Source: Protaetiibacter intestinalis
GTDB lineage: Bacteria > Actinomycetota > Actinomycetes > Actinomycetales > Microbacteriaceae
DNA: 64,000 nt
Assembly (NCBI RefSeq): GCF_003627075.1
Contig: NZ_CP032630.1
Span: 62,001 to 126,000 of the forward strand
Direction: 5' to 3'
Below the pieces are notes generated by a model. The model was not told where the DNA came from. It did not search any database and was given only the letters and a program-made list of their open reading frames with translations. The translations under genes were made by a program, and so were the position numbers. Every line of letters begins with the position of its first letter. Within the stretch, counting starts at the first letter, position 1. Positions 35,238 to 44,294 of this stretch are shown here, one piece after another.

Positions 35238-36260
35238 TCAGGCGGCGCCGCGGGAGGCGATGACGCCGATCATGCGCTCGAGGGCGAAGACCGGGTCGCG
35301 GCCGGCGCCCTTCACCTGCGCGTCGGCGGTGGCGAGGGCCTGGATGGCACGGGCGAGGCCCTCGTCCGTCCAGCCCTGCAGGTCGCGGCGGGCGCGGTCG
35401 ACCTGCCAGGCCTGCAGGCCGAACTGGCGAGCGAGGTCGTTCGAGGAGCCGCGGGCGCCCGCGAGCTTCGCCATCGTGCGCACCTTCATGGCGAAGGCCG
35501 CCACCATGGGCACCGGGTCCGATCCGGACGCGAGCGCGTGCCGCAGCAGGCCGAGCGCCTCGCCCGTGCGCCCGGCGATCGCCGCATCCGCCACGGCGAA
35601 GGCCGTGACCTCGGTGCGCCCCGCGTAGTAGCGGTCGACGACCGCCTCGGTGATGTCGCCGTCGGTGTCGGAGAGGAGCTGCCGGCAGGCGGCGGCCAGC
35701 TCGGCGAGGTCGTCGGTGAAGGCCGAGACGAGTGCCCGGATCGCACCGGGGGTCGCCTTGCGCTTGGCCGTGCGGAACTCGGCCGTCACGAAGTCGGAGC
35801 GGTCGCTGTCGCGCTTCAGCTCGGCGCACACCACCTCGACGCCGCCACCGGTGCCCGCGCGGATCGCATCCAGCAGCTTCTTGCCGCGCACACCGCCCGC
35901 GTGCCGCAGCACGACGACCGTGTCGTCGGCGGGCGAGGAGAGGTAGGCGAGCGCCTCCTCGAGGAACGCGTCGGTGCACTTCTCGACCTGGTCGACGCGG
36001 ATGAGGCGCGGCTCGGCGAACAGCGACGGGCTCGCGAGGGTGAGCAGCTCGCCCGGCGCGTAGGCGCCCGCGTCGATGTCGGAGACCTCGAGCGCCGGGT
36101 CGGCGGCGCGCAGCTGCTCGCGCACGGAGCGGATGGCGCGCTCGGCGAGCAGCGCCTCGGGCCCCGTGACGAGCACGACGGGCGCCGGGGTGACGGAGTG
36201 CCACGAGAGCTGCGGGATCGACGCCGCGGGGGCCTTCGTGCCCGATCCGCGTGCCGCCAT
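35238..36260 (-). CDS. holA: DNA polymerase III delta subunit
   Basis: A 340-aa clamp-loader subunit that opens the beta clamp at replication forks. It has an AAA+-like N-terminal part without a functional Walker A (VLVTGPEALLAERAI), the central lid and the helical C-terminal collar (MIGVIASRG at the end). TAGGCT lies 6 nt before the ATG with GGAG within the spacer. Downstream of comEC on the same strand, the usual comEA-comEC-holA order. Confidence 0.93.
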   Translation of the reverse strand: MAARGSGTKAPAASIPQLSWHSVTPAPVVLVTGPEALLAERAIRSVREQLRAADPALEVSDIDAGAYAPGELLTLASPSLFAEPRLIRVDQVEKCTDAFLEEALAYLSSPADDTVVVLRHAGGVRGKKLLDAIRAGTGGGVEVVCAELKRDSDRSDFVTAEFRTAKRKATPGAIRALVSAFTDDLAELAAACRQLLSDTDGDITEAVVDRYYAGRTEVTAFAVADAAIAGRTGEALGLLRHALASGSDPVPMVAAFAMKVRTMAKLAGARGSSNDLARQFGLQAWQVDRARRDLQGWTDEGLARAIQALATADAQVKGAGRDPVFALERMIGVIASRGAA

Positions 36261-36300
36261 GTCTCCAGCCTAACGAGCGCCGCCGACCCCGCCTGCCGCC

Positions 36301-36368
36301 TCCGCGAAAGTACGTGCTTTGGGGTCCGGCGGGGCCGATTCGGGCCCCAAAGTACGTACTTTCAGGGA
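36301..36368. repeat. palindromic repeat family 1, copy B (68 nt)
   Basis: Arms 36306-36324 and 36345-36363 (GAAAGTACGT-CTTTGGGG and complement, one mismatch) around a 20-nt loop; the homologous span 36301-36368 is 68 nt, the same as copy A at 2118-2185. The comEC stop codon (36362-36364) lies inside the right arm, so the element is fused to the end of the gene. Confidence 0.85.
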
Positions 36369-38692
36369 CTCTCGGGGGACGCGAGGTGGGAGGTCCAGAC
36401 GCGAGGTGGGGCGTCGGGGGTGGCGGGCGGGGCGACGAGGATGAGGCCGTCGAGGTCGGTGCGGAAGACGGCGGTTCCGGATGCGGCGAGCGCGTCGAGC
36501 GCGGCCTGCGTGGGGTGGCCGTAGTCGTTGCCGGCGCCGACGCCGACGAGGCCCACCCGCGCGGCGGCGGTCGCGTAGAGGCGGGCGGCGAAGTCGGCCG
36601 AGCCGTGGTGGGCGACCTTGAGCACGTCGACCGCCGGGATGCTCTCCGCGCCGAGCACGCGCAGTTGCGACTCCTCCCCCAGATCGCCGAGCAGCAGCCC
36701 GCTGAGGCACGCCCCGCATCCCGCACCCGGCTCGACGAGCAGGGTGACGCTCGCCGCGTTGCCGGGCTCGACGCCCGACGGCGGCGGCCACAGCACCCGC
36801 CAGTCGAGGCCGCCGAGCTCGCCCGTCATCCCCTCCCCCGCCTCCACGACGCGGGCGCCGCCCGCGAGCAGTTCCTCGCGCAGCCGCTCGTCGCCCGGAT
36901 CGCCGACCGGACCGACGAGCGCCGTGCCCACCCGGCCGAGCACGGCATCCGTGCCGCCCACGTGGTCGTGGTCGTAGTGGGTGAGCACGAGCAGGTCGAT
37001 CGCGCCGACGCCGAGATCGTCGAGGCAGGCGGCGAGGGCCGCGGGCTCGGGCCCGGTGTCGACGAGCGCCACCCGCCCGCCCGCGCGGAGGACGGTGGCA
37101 TCACCCTGCCCCACGTCGCACATCGCGAACTGCCAGTCGGCGGGGCGCGTGATCGTCTGCGCGACGCGGATACCCGCCACGGCACCCGCGTAGCCGAGCA
37201 CCCCGACGAGGGCGAGCGCGGCCGCGGGCCGCCGCCAGCGGGCGCCCGGCGGACCGAGCGCCGCGAGCAGCCCGAGCGAGGTCAGCGCGACGAGCGCCGC
37301 GACTCCCGCGGCGCCCGCCGGCCACGGCATCCGCGCACCCGGCAGGCCCGCGAAGAAGGCGGCGACCGCGGCGATCCAGGAGGCGGGCAGCCAGGCGATG
37401 GCCGCGAGACCCGCCGCGAGCGGGGGCGCGAACGGCGCGAGCAGGCATGCGACGAGCCCCAGCACCGTCGCGAGCGGGGCGGCCGGGGCGGCGAGCAGGT
37501 TCGCCGGAACGCCCCACAGCGGCAGCGTCGGGCTCAGCAGCAGGAGCACGGGCTGGCAGGCGAGCTGGGCGGCGAGCGGCACGGCGATCACGAGTGCGAG
37601 GGGGCGCGGCATCCAGCGCGCGAGGGCGTCGGCGAGCGGCGCCGCGAGCAGCAGCAGCCCGGCCGTGGCGAGCGCCGAGAGGGCGAAGCCGTAGGAGCGC
37701 GCGAGCCACGGGTCGCCCGCGAGCAGCAGCACGACGGCGAGGCACAGCGCCGGCATGCCGCGCGCGGGGCGTCCCGTCGCGAGGGCGAGCAGCACGACCG
37801 CGCTCATCGCGGCCGCCCGCAGCACGCTCGGCTGCGGCGTGACGAGCAGCACGAAACCCGCGAGCGCCACGAGCGCCACCGCGACGCGCACGCCGCGCGG
37901 CAACCCGAGCAGCGCGCACAGGGCGAACACCGCCCCCACCACGATCGCGCAGTTCGACCCCGAGACCGCCGTCAGGTGGCTGAGCGAGCTCGTGATCATC
38001 TGACCGTCGAGGGTCTCGTCGACGCGCGAGGTGTCGCCGACCGCGAGCCCCGGCAGCAGCCTGCCACCCGGCCCCGGCAGCGCGCGCGAGAGCGCCGTGA
38101 GGCCCTCGCGCAAGGCGGATGCCGCCTCCAGCAGCGGGGGCGGTTCGGCGAGCGGCTCGGGCGCGCGCTCCGCGAAGGCGAGGAAGGCGACGTCGTCGCC
38201 GGGTTCGACGGCGCGCAGCCGGGCCTGCACCGCCCAGCGGTCGCCGATGCGGAGCCCCGCCCCGTCGACAGGGTCCGCGAGGAAGACGAGCACGGCGGCC
38301 TCCCCCGCATCCGGGTCGTCGCGCAGCACGGCACGGCCGGGCACCCGCCCCTCGTCGACCGCGCCCGTCGTGACCACCTCGAGGTCGACGGCGGCGTGCC
38401 CCGCCACCGCGGCGAGAGCGGCGGGCACCCGCGCCGGCCCCTGCAGGGCGACGACGGTCGCGACGACCGCGGCCGCGGTGAGGGCGAGCGACAGCACCCC
38501 GAGCAGCCGCACGCGCCACGCGGCGAGCGCCGTGAGCGCGGCGGCGGTCCACAGCATCCCCGCCGCGACGCCGACACCCGCGCCCGGTTCGACGCCCACG
38601 AGCACGCCGCCCGCCGCCCACGCGCCGAGCACCGCCGGCACGAGCCGCAACTCGGGCGTCCGCGCCCGCGGACGCGCCCCGTCGGCGCTCAC
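36362..38692 (-). CDS. comEC: ComEC/Rec2 DNA-uptake channel protein
   Basis: A 776-aa polytopic membrane protein forming the channel for single-stranded DNA during transformation. The N-terminal OB-like DUF4131 part lies around 60-200. The Competence domain with about ten helices follows (HLTAVSGSNCAIVVGAVFAL is its hallmark). The metallo-beta-lactamase-like domain has LTHYDHDHVGGTDAV. It overlaps comEA by 4 bases. The stop codon lies in a family 1 repeat. No pilus genes are in the window, so competence itself is not shown. Confidence 0.93.
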   Translation of the reverse strand: MSADGARPRARTPELRLVPAVLGAWAAGGVLVGVEPGAGVGVAAGMLWTAAALTALAAWRVRLLGVLSLALTAAAVVATVVALQGPARVPAALAAVAGHAAVDLEVVTTGAVDEGRVPGRAVLRDDPDAGEAAVLVFLADPVDGAGLRIGDRWAVQARLRAVEPGDDVAFLAFAERAPEPLAEPPPLLEAASALREGLTALSRALPGPGGRLLPGLAVGDTSRVDETLDGQMITSSLSHLTAVSGSNCAIVVGAVFALCALLGLPRGVRVAVALVALAGFVLLVTPQPSVLRAAAMSAVVLLALATGRPARGMPALCLAVVLLLAGDPWLARSYGFALSALATAGLLLLAAPLADALARWMPRPLALVIAVPLAAQLACQPVLLLLSPTLPLWGVPANLLAAPAAPLATVLGLVACLLAPFAPPLAAGLAAIAWLPASWIAAVAAFFAGLPGARMPWPAGAAGVAALVALTSLGLLAALGPPGARWRRPAAALALVGVLGYAGAVAGIRVAQTITRPADWQFAMCDVGQGDATVLRAGGRVALVDTGPEPAALAACLDDLGVGAIDLLVLTHYDHDHVGGTDAVLGRVGTALVGPVGDPGDERLREELLAGGARVVEAGEGMTGELGGLDWRVLWPPPSGVEPGNAASVTLLVEPGAGCGACLSGLLLGDLGEESQLRVLGAESIPAVDVLKVAHHGSADFAARLYATAAARVGLVGVGAGNDYGHPTQAALDALAASGTAVFRTDLDGLILVAPPATPDAPPRVWTSHLASPESP

Positions 38693-39300
38693 GGCACCAC
38701 GAGGGGCCGCAGCGCCTCGACCGTCTTCGCGCCGATGCCGCTCACGGCGAGCAGATCGTCGACGGAGGAGAACGGCCCGTTCGCCTCGCGCCAGTCGATG
38801 ATGCGCTGCGCCATCGCGGGGCCGATGCGCGGCAGGGTGTCGAGCGCGGCGACGTCGGCCGTGTTGAGGTCGACGCGCCCGTCGGCCGCGACGCCGGGGG
38901 CGGATGCCGCGGGCGCCTCGCCGACGGCCGGCACGGCGAGCTGCTCGCCGTCGTTCAGGGTGCGCGCGAGGTTCACCCCCGCGGGGTCGGCCGCCTCGGT
39001 GAGCCCGCCCGCCGCGGCGATGGCGTCGACGACGCGGTCACCCTCCCGCAACTCGTAGAGGCCGGGCCGCGCCACCTGCCCGAGCACGTGCACGAAGATC
39101 GGGCTCGCGGCGAGGGTCACCCCGGGCGCGGCGCTCGCCACCTCACCCGGGCCCGAGGCGAGCTCGCGCTCCCCGCCGCGCGGCGTCACCGCCGTCGCGA
39201 ACACGGCGATCGCCGCCCCCGCGAGCAGCACGACGAGCGCCGCCCCGGCCCCGCGACGCATCCGGGCGCGGAGGATGCCGGGGTCGGGGCGGTCGCTCAC
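38689..39300 (-). CDS. comEA: ComEA, competence DNA receptor
   Basis: A 203-aa membrane-anchored DNA-binding protein. One helix near residues 18-38 (ALVVLLAGAAIAVFATAV), an SLBB domain at about 65-115 (HVLGQVARPGLYELREGDRV), a flexible Ala/Pro linker, and a helix-hairpin-helix pair at the C terminus (VDLNTADVAALDTLPRIGPAMAQRI). Start is GTG 39300 with TAGCCT exactly 6 nt upstream (leaderless). Overlaps comEC by ATGA. Confidence 0.94.
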   Translation of the reverse strand: MSDRPDPGILRARMRRGAGAALVVLLAGAAIAVFATAVTPRGGERELASGPGEVASAAPGVTLAASPIFVHVLGQVARPGLYELREGDRVVDAIAAAGGLTEAADPAGVNLARTLNDGEQLAVPAVGEAPAASAPGVAADGRVDLNTADVAALDTLPRIGPAMAQRIIDWREANGPFSSVDDLLAVSGIGAKTVEALRPLVVP

Positions 39301-39410
39301 CCTCGGAGGCTAGGCGGGGCGCCGGGGCGCGTGGGGGCTCGGCAGCGGACTCCGGGGAGAGCCGACCGGGCGGGCGGGCTGGGGAGGAGCGGTGGGCGCG
39401 GCCGGGACGC

Positions 39411-41981
39411 TCAGCCCGCGGGCTTCGTCGCGATGTTGACGACCTTCGGCGCGCGCACGATGACGTTCACGATCTCGCGGTCGCCCACCGAGCGCGCCAC
39501 CGCCTCGGAGGCACGGGCGAGCGCCTCGAGCTCGTCCGAGTCGATCGTCGGCGACACCTCGAGCCGGTCGCGCACCTTGCCGTCGACCTGCACGATCGCC
39601 GTGACCGACTCCTCGACGAGCAGGCGCGCATCCGGCTTCGGCAGCGACTGCAGGGCCACGAGCGAGTCGTGGCCGAGCTTCGCCCACATGTCCTCGGCCG
39701 TGTACGGCGCGAACAGCGACAGCAGCACCGCGACCGTCTCGCTCGCCTCGCGGACCGCCGGGTCGGCGGCGCCCGCACCCGAGTCGATCGTCTTGCGCAC
39801 GACGTTCACGAGCTCCATGAGCCGCGCGACGACGACGTTGAACTTGAACGACTCGACGAGCCCCGGCGCATCCGCGAGCAGGCGGTGCGTCTGGCGGCGC
39901 AGCGCCGCATCCCCGTTGCCGAAGGCGATACCCGGCTCGGATGCCACGTCGTCGGCCAGGCGCCAGGCCCGCGCGAGGAACTTCGCGGAACCCGCGGGAG
40001 ACACATCCGCCCAGTCGATGTCGTCCTCGGGCGGACCCGCGAACGCCATCGTGAGCCGCACCGCGTCGACGCCGAACTCGTCGAGCTGCTCCGAGAGCCG
40101 CACCAGGTTGCCGCGGCTCTTCGACATGGCCGAGCCGTCCATGAGCACCATGCCCTGGTTGAGCAGCGCCGTGAACGGCTCGGTGAAGGTCACGTAGCCG
40201 AGGTCGAACAGCACCTTGGTGATGAAGCGCGCGTACAGCAGGTGCAGGATGGCGTGCGTCACGCCGCCCACGTACTGGTCGACGGGCGCCCACTTCTCGG
40301 CCTCGCGCACGTCGAACGCCTGGGTGGCGTCGTTCGGCGAGAGGAAGCGCAGGAAGTACCACGAGCTGTCGACGAAGGTGTCCATCGTGTCGGGGTCGCG
40401 GCGCGCGGGCGTGCCGTCGGGCAGCGTCACGTTCACCCAGTCCTCGGCGGCGCCGAGCGGCGAGGTGCCCTTCGGCTGCAGGTCGAGGCCCTGCGACGGC
40501 GGCAGCGCCACCGGCAGCGCCGACTCCGCGACGGGGATCTCGCGGCCGTCCTCGGTGTGCAGGATCGGGATGGGCGTGCCCCAGTAGCGCTGACGCGAGA
40601 TGAGCCAGTCGCGCAGGCGGAAGGTCTTCGCGGCGCGGCCGGTGCCCGCCTCCTCGAGCAGCTCGATGACGCGGCGGATGGCGTTCTGCTTGCTGAGGCC
40701 GTCGAGCGGACCCGAGTTGATCATCCGACCGTCGCCCGCGAGCGCCTCGCCCGTGACCGCCGGGTCCATCGACGCCAGGTCGCGCACCTCGTCCGGGTTC
40801 TCGATCATCTCGGGGGTGATGACGGGGATCGCGCCCGTGATGGGCGCCGTGACGTCGACGACGACGCGGATCGGCAGGCCGAAGGTGCGCGCGAAGTCGA
40901 GGTCGCGCTGGTCGTGGGCGGGCACCGCCATGACGGCACCGTGCCCGTAGTCGGCGAGCACGTAGTCGGCCGTCCAGACGGGGATGCGCTCGCCGTTGAC
41001 GGGGTTGATCGCGTAGCGCCCGAGCGGGATGCCGGTCTTCGCGCGCGTGGTGTCCTGGCGCTCGATCTCGGTCGACTTCTGCACCTGGGCGAGGTACTCG
41101 CCGAACGCCGACTGCACCTCGGGGGTCGAGCCGGCCGCGAGCTGGGCGGCGAGCTCCGAGTCGGGCGCGACGACCATGAACGTCGCACCGAACAGGGTGT
41201 CGGGCCGCGTCGTGAACACCGTGACCTTCTCGTCGTGCCCCTCGATGACGAAGTCGACATCCGCACCGACGGAGCGCCCGATCCAGTTGCGCTGCATGGC
41301 GATGACCTTCGAAGGCCACTTGCCCTCGAGCTGGTTCAGGTCGTCCAGCAGCCGGTCGGCGTAGTCGGTGATCTTGAAGTACCACTGGGTGAGCTTCTTC
41401 TTGACGACGAGGTTGTCGCAGCGCTCGCAGCGCCCGTCGATGACCTGCTCGTTGGCGAGCACGGTCTGGTCGAAGGGGCACCAGTTGACCCAGCTGGCCT
41501 TGCGGTAGGCGAGGCCCTTCTCGTAGAGCTTGAGGAACAGCCACTGGTTCCACGTGTAGTACTCGGGGTCGGAGGTGTGGATGACGCGGTCCCAGTCGAA
41601 GCTGGTCGCGTAGCGGCGCATGGAGGCGCGCTGCTGGGCGATGTTGTCGTAGGTCCACTCGCGCGGGTCGATGCCGCGCTTGATGGCGGCACCCTCGGCG
41701 GGCAGACCGAAGGAGTCCCAGCCGATGGGGTGCAGCACGTTGAAGCCCTGCAGGCGCCAGTAGCGCGCGATGACGTCGCCGAGGGCGTACGCCTCGGCGT
41801 GACCCATGTGCAGGTCGCCCGAGGGGTAGGGGAACATGTCGAGCACGTACTTGCGCGGCCGCTTGTCGTCGGGGTCGCTCGTGGAGAAGGGCTTGCGCTC
41901 GTCCCACACCGGCAGCCAGTGGTCCTGGATGCGACGGAAGTCGTATCCCTGCTCGGTCTCGCTGTGCTCGTGCTGCGTCAC
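39411..41981 (-). CDS. leuS: leucyl-tRNA synthetase
   Basis: An 856-aa class I synthetase charging tRNA-Leu. The HIGH-type motif is [15 protein letters not shown], the KMSKS loop is AMSKS in [13 protein letters not shown], and the CP1 editing domain lies between ([14 protein letters not shown]). Zn-like Cys residues occur in RCERCDN. GTG 41981 is preferred because coding character begins there; an in-frame ATG at 42044 would add 21 residues across an AT-richer stretch that looks like promoter. No T-box was recognised upstream. Confidence 0.96.
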   Translation of the reverse strand: MTQHEHSETEQGYDFRRIQDHWLPVWDERKPFSTSDPDDKRPRKYVLDMFPYPSGDLHMGHAEAYALGDVIARYWRLQGFNVLHPIGWDSFGLPAEGAAIKRGIDPREWTYDNIAQQRASMRRYATSFDWDRVIHTSDPEYYTWNQWLFLKLYEKGLAYRKASWVNWCPFDQTVLANEQVIDGRCERCDNLVVKKKLTQWYFKITDYADRLLDDLNQLEGKWPSKVIAMQRNWIGRSVGADVDFVIEGHDEKVTVFTTRPDTLFGATFMVVAPDSELAAQLAAGSTPEVQSAFGEYLAQVQKSTEIERQDTTRAKTGIPLGRYAINPVNGERIPVWTADYVLADYGHGAVMAVPAHDQRDLDFARTFGLPIRVVVDVTAPITGAIPVITPEMIENPDEVRDLASMDPAVTGEALAGDGRMINSGPLDGLSKQNAIRRVIELLEEAGTGRAAKTFRLRDWLISRQRYWGTPIPILHTEDGREIPVAESALPVALPPSQGLDLQPKGTSPLGAAEDWVNVTLPDGTPARRDPDTMDTFVDSSWYFLRFLSPNDATQAFDVREAEKWAPVDQYVGGVTHAILHLLYARFITKVLFDLGYVTFTEPFTALLNQGMVLMDGSAMSKSRGNLVRLSEQLDEFGVDAVRLTMAFAGPPEDDIDWADVSPAGSAKFLARAWRLADDVASEPGIAFGNGDAALRRQTHRLLADAPGLVESFKFNVVVARLMELVNVVRKTIDSGAGAADPAVREASETVAVLLSLFAPYTAEDMWAKLGHDSLVALQSLPKPDARLLVEESVTAIVQVDGKVRDRLEVSPTIDSDELEALARASEAVARSVGDREIVNVIVRAPKVVNIATKPAG

Positions 41982-42101
41982 GCCTGCGTCTCTATCTCTC
42001 GGGAATGCAACCTTTACAGAGTAGTCAACGTTGCGAGGCGTCATTTTGTGTCGCCCCGATCGCACGACACGCGACGGGAATCGACGCCTCGGGCGCGCGG
42101 C

Positions 42102-42641
42102 TCACTCGAGGGCGTGCTCGTGGAGGGCGCTCGTGAGGGTGGTGCCGTTCAGCTCGAGGTAGAGCTGGCGTTCGGTGACCGACAGGCTCGCGGTGTTGCG
42201 GCGCTCGAGGGCGGCGGCCGCGTCGTCGATGAAGCCGGGGTCGAAGCTGAACACGGGGATGGCATCCGCCCGGTGGATTTTCTTACCCGCCCACTGCGGC
42301 AGCAGCCTCGCGGGGTCGCGGTGCGTGTACACGGCGACGCGGCCCGCGAGCTTGCTGCCGTGGTGCAGGCGCTCGGCATCCGGGGCGCCCACCTCGATCC
42401 AGGCCGTCACCTGCCCCGTGAGGTCGCGCACGAGCACGGCCGGCTCGTCGGCGGCCGAGATGCCCTCGCCGAAGGCGATGCCCTCCTCGTACGCGAGGCA
42501 GTAGGCGAGCACGCGCGTGAGCAGGTAGGCGGTCGTCTCGGAGGGATGCTGCGCAACCCGCAGCGCGAGCTCCTCGTAGACGCCGCGGTCGACATCCGCC
42601 AACTGCACGGTGAAGGTGTGGATCGTCGCGCCCGCGGCCAT
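42102..42641 (-). CDS. YaeQ family protein
   Basis: A 179-aa protein of the YaeQ family, structurally related to PD-(D/E)XK nucleases. Family motifs include HTFTVQLADVDRGVYEEL, RVAQHPSET, YLLTRVLAYCLAYEEGI and the E/K pair in AWIEVGAPDAERLHHGSK. Function in cells is not established. TAGGCT is 7 nt before the ATG. Followed by leuS and preceded by a long repeat-bounded gap. Confidence 0.88.
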   Translation of the reverse strand: MAAGATIHTFTVQLADVDRGVYEELALRVAQHPSETTAYLLTRVLAYCLAYEEGIAFGEGISAADEPAVLVRDLTGQVTAWIEVGAPDAERLHHGSKLAGRVAVYTHRDPARLLPQWAGKKIHRADAIPVFSFDPGFIDDAAAALERRNTASLSVTERQLYLELNGTTLTSALHEHALE

Positions 42642-42689
42642 GCCTGCGAGCCTACGGGCCCCACCACCCCGCACTCCCCACCGAAAGGT

Positions 42690-42907
42690 GTCAAACGCTG
42701 CAGCTCTTGGCCTGCCGCGGCAGGAACTGCTGGCGCGCGGCGTCGAGAACTGGCGCGCAACTGCGAATGCCGACCCGACTTCGTGGATCGCGCGTCTGGT
42801 TGTCGCGCCCGACACGCGTGTAGCGGGGCGCGCGCCACGCGCGACACCGTTTGGCGACGGGCGCCGGCATTCTCTGGCGCATGAGGCCAAGCGCTACAGC
42901 GTTTGAC
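42690..42907. repeat. palindromic repeat family 4, copy B (218 nt)
   Basis: GTCAAACGCTGCAGC (42690-42704) and GCTACAGCGTTTGAC (42893-42907) are 15-nt inverted arms with one mismatch, and the right edge continues as CAGAAGGG as in copy A. The interior is 188 nt rather than about 40. The pabB stop codon (42894-42896) and its last residues lie in the right arm. The interior has several short palindromes but no convincing gene; it fills the yaeQ-pabB gap. Confidence 0.8.
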
Positions 42908-44282
42908 CAGAAGGGAGAGGGTGGGAGGCGGCGAGGGCGGCGAGGGGGGCGGCGGACTTGAGGCGGGCCTCGGCGAGCTCGGCGGCGGGGTCGGAGAGGG
43001 CGGTGATGCCGCCGCCGGTGCCGACGGTCGCGCCCGCGGCGTCGATCACGATGGTGCGGATCGTCATGGCGAGGTCGGCGGCGCCGTCGGCCGCGAGGTA
43101 GCCGAAGGCACCCGCGTAGGGGCCGCGCGGGCGATCCTCGAGGGCGTCGAGCAGCTCGATCGCGCGCAGCTTCGGCGCCCCCGTCATCGAGCCGGCCGGG
43201 AAGCACGCGGCCACGGCATCCACCGCCCCGAGCCCCGGCAGCAGGCGCCCCTCGATGCTCGAGACGAGCTGGTGCACGTGCGGGTACGACTCCACCTCGA
43301 GCAGCGAGGTGACCGCCACCGTGCCGAGCGCGCACACGCGCGAGAGGTCGTTGCGCATGAGGTCGACGATCATGAGGTTCTCGGCGCGCTCCTTGTCGGA
43401 GGCGACGAGCTCGCCGCGGAGGCGCGCATCCTCGTCGGGGCGCGGATCGCGGGGCCGGGTGCCCTTGATGGGGCTCGTGCGCACGAGGCCGTCGGGACCC
43501 GCCTCGAGGAAGCGCTCGGGGGATGCCGAGACGAGCGCCGTGCCGCCGATGCGCAGCAGGGCGCCGTGGTGCGTGGCGCTCGTCGCACGCAGGGCGTCGA
43601 ACACGGCGAGCGCGTCGAAGGCGCCCGGAACCCGCACCTCGCTCGTGAGGCACAGCTGGTAGGCCTCGCCCTCGTGGATGGCGTGCTGGCAGGCGCGCAC
43701 GTTCGCGAGGTAGCGCTCGGAGGTGTCGTGCCAGGTGGGGGGTGGCGCCGCGGGGGGTTTCGATACGCCCTCCTGCGGAGGGCTACTCAACCAACGGGAG
43801 GGCGCCCCCTGCGGAGGGCTACTCAACCCGCAGGAGGGTGCGGCGAGCTGGGCGAGCACTTCGTCCCGCCAGGCGGCGAGTCCGCCCTCCCACGCGGTGC
43901 CGAGGGCGAGCAGCTCCGCCGTGCCGTCGCCCGCGACCGCCACGAGGCGGTCCACCCGCAGGAAGGCGGCATCCGGATGCGGACCGCGTGCGCGCACCGG
44001 CATGCCCGTCGTCTCGCCCCGCAGCTCGTAGCCGAGCCAGCCGACGAGCCCGAGCGGCACCCGCCCGAGCTCGCCCTCCACGGCGAGCGCCGCGAGCTCG
44101 GCGCGCAGCCGCGGCAGCACCCCGCCCGCCGGAAGCGCCACCCGCTCCCCCGTGCCGAGGAACGCGCGCCCGCCGGGTCCCGAGTCGAGCCAGAACGCGT
44201 CGCCGCTCGGATGCAGCGCCGCGAACAGCGCCCGGGCGTCGAATCCGCCGCCGAGCGGATGCCGCAGCAGCCCCAGACGCAT
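42894..44282 (-). CDS. pabB: aminodeoxychorismate synthase component I
   Basis: A 462-aa chorismate-utilising enzyme making 4-amino-4-deoxychorismate for folate. The PIKGT motif (SPIKGTRPRD) has the Lys typical of PabB rather than anthranilate synthase. Also present are EAYQLCLTSEV, NLMIVDLMRNDLSRV and GSMTGAPKLRAIELLD. Residues about 149-181, between the two domains, are encoded by an in-frame repeat insertion (GLSSPPQ...WLSSPPQ). The last residues SGQTL and the stop come from a family 4 palindrome arm. TAGGAT lies 6 nt before the ATG. Divergent from pabC by 11 bp. Confidence 0.93.
   Translation of the reverse strand: MRLGLLRHPLGGGFDARALFAALHPSGDAFWLDSGPGGRAFLGTGERVALPAGGVLPRLRAELAALAVEGELGRVPLGLVGWLGYELRGETTGMPVRARGPHPDAAFLRVDRLVAVAGDGTAELLALGTAWEGGLAAWRDEVLAQLAAPSCGLSSPPQGAPSRWLSSPPQEGVSKPPAAPPPTWHDTSERYLANVRACQHAIHEGEAYQLCLTSEVRVPGAFDALAVFDALRATSATHHGALLRIGGTALVSASPERFLEAGPDGLVRTSPIKGTRPRDPRPDEDARLRGELVASDKERAENLMIVDLMRNDLSRVCALGTVAVTSLLEVESYPHVHQLVSSIEGRLLPGLGAVDAVAACFPAGSMTGAPKLRAIELLDALEDRPRGPYAGAFGYLAADGAADLAMTIRTIVIDAAGATVGTGGGITALSDPAAELAEARLKSAAPLAALAASHPLPSGQTL
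43756..43828. repeat. REP-type repeat inserted in frame inside pabB
   Basis: The stretch begins GGTTTCGATACGC and contains two identical 21-nt units at 43772-43792 and 43808-43828 (starting CCTGCGGAGGG and ending CTACTCAACC). The offset is 36 nt, exactly 12 codons, so the frame is kept. GGTTTCGATACGC...GCTACTCAACC is, from memory, a common repeat type of Microbacteriaceae intergenic regions. Confidence 0.8.
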
Positions 44283-44294
44283 AGCCTGATCCTA
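44282..44294. promoter_or_regulatory. overlapping divergent leaderless promoters of pabB and pabC
   Basis: Only 11 bp (44283-44293) separate the two ATG codons. On the plus strand TAGCCT (44282-44287) lies 6 nt before the pabC ATG; on the minus strand TAGGAT (44294 down to 44289) lies 6 nt before the pabB ATG. Each -10 box starts in the other gene's start codon, so polymerases cannot occupy both at once. Confidence 0.65.

Noticed and set aside
41982..42101. T-box riboswitch upstream of leuS
   Set aside because: The gap is only about 120 nt and lacks the conserved T-box sequence and specifier stem; only promoter-like AT-richer sequence is visible.
42705..42892. Possible small gene inside the long family 4 element
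   Set aside because: Open frames exist but have no ribosome site or leaderless -10, poor codon bias and no recognisable protein pattern.
43742..43840. pabB as a pseudogene broken by repeats
   Set aside because: The insert is in frame, has no stop, and all chorismate-binding motifs downstream are intact.
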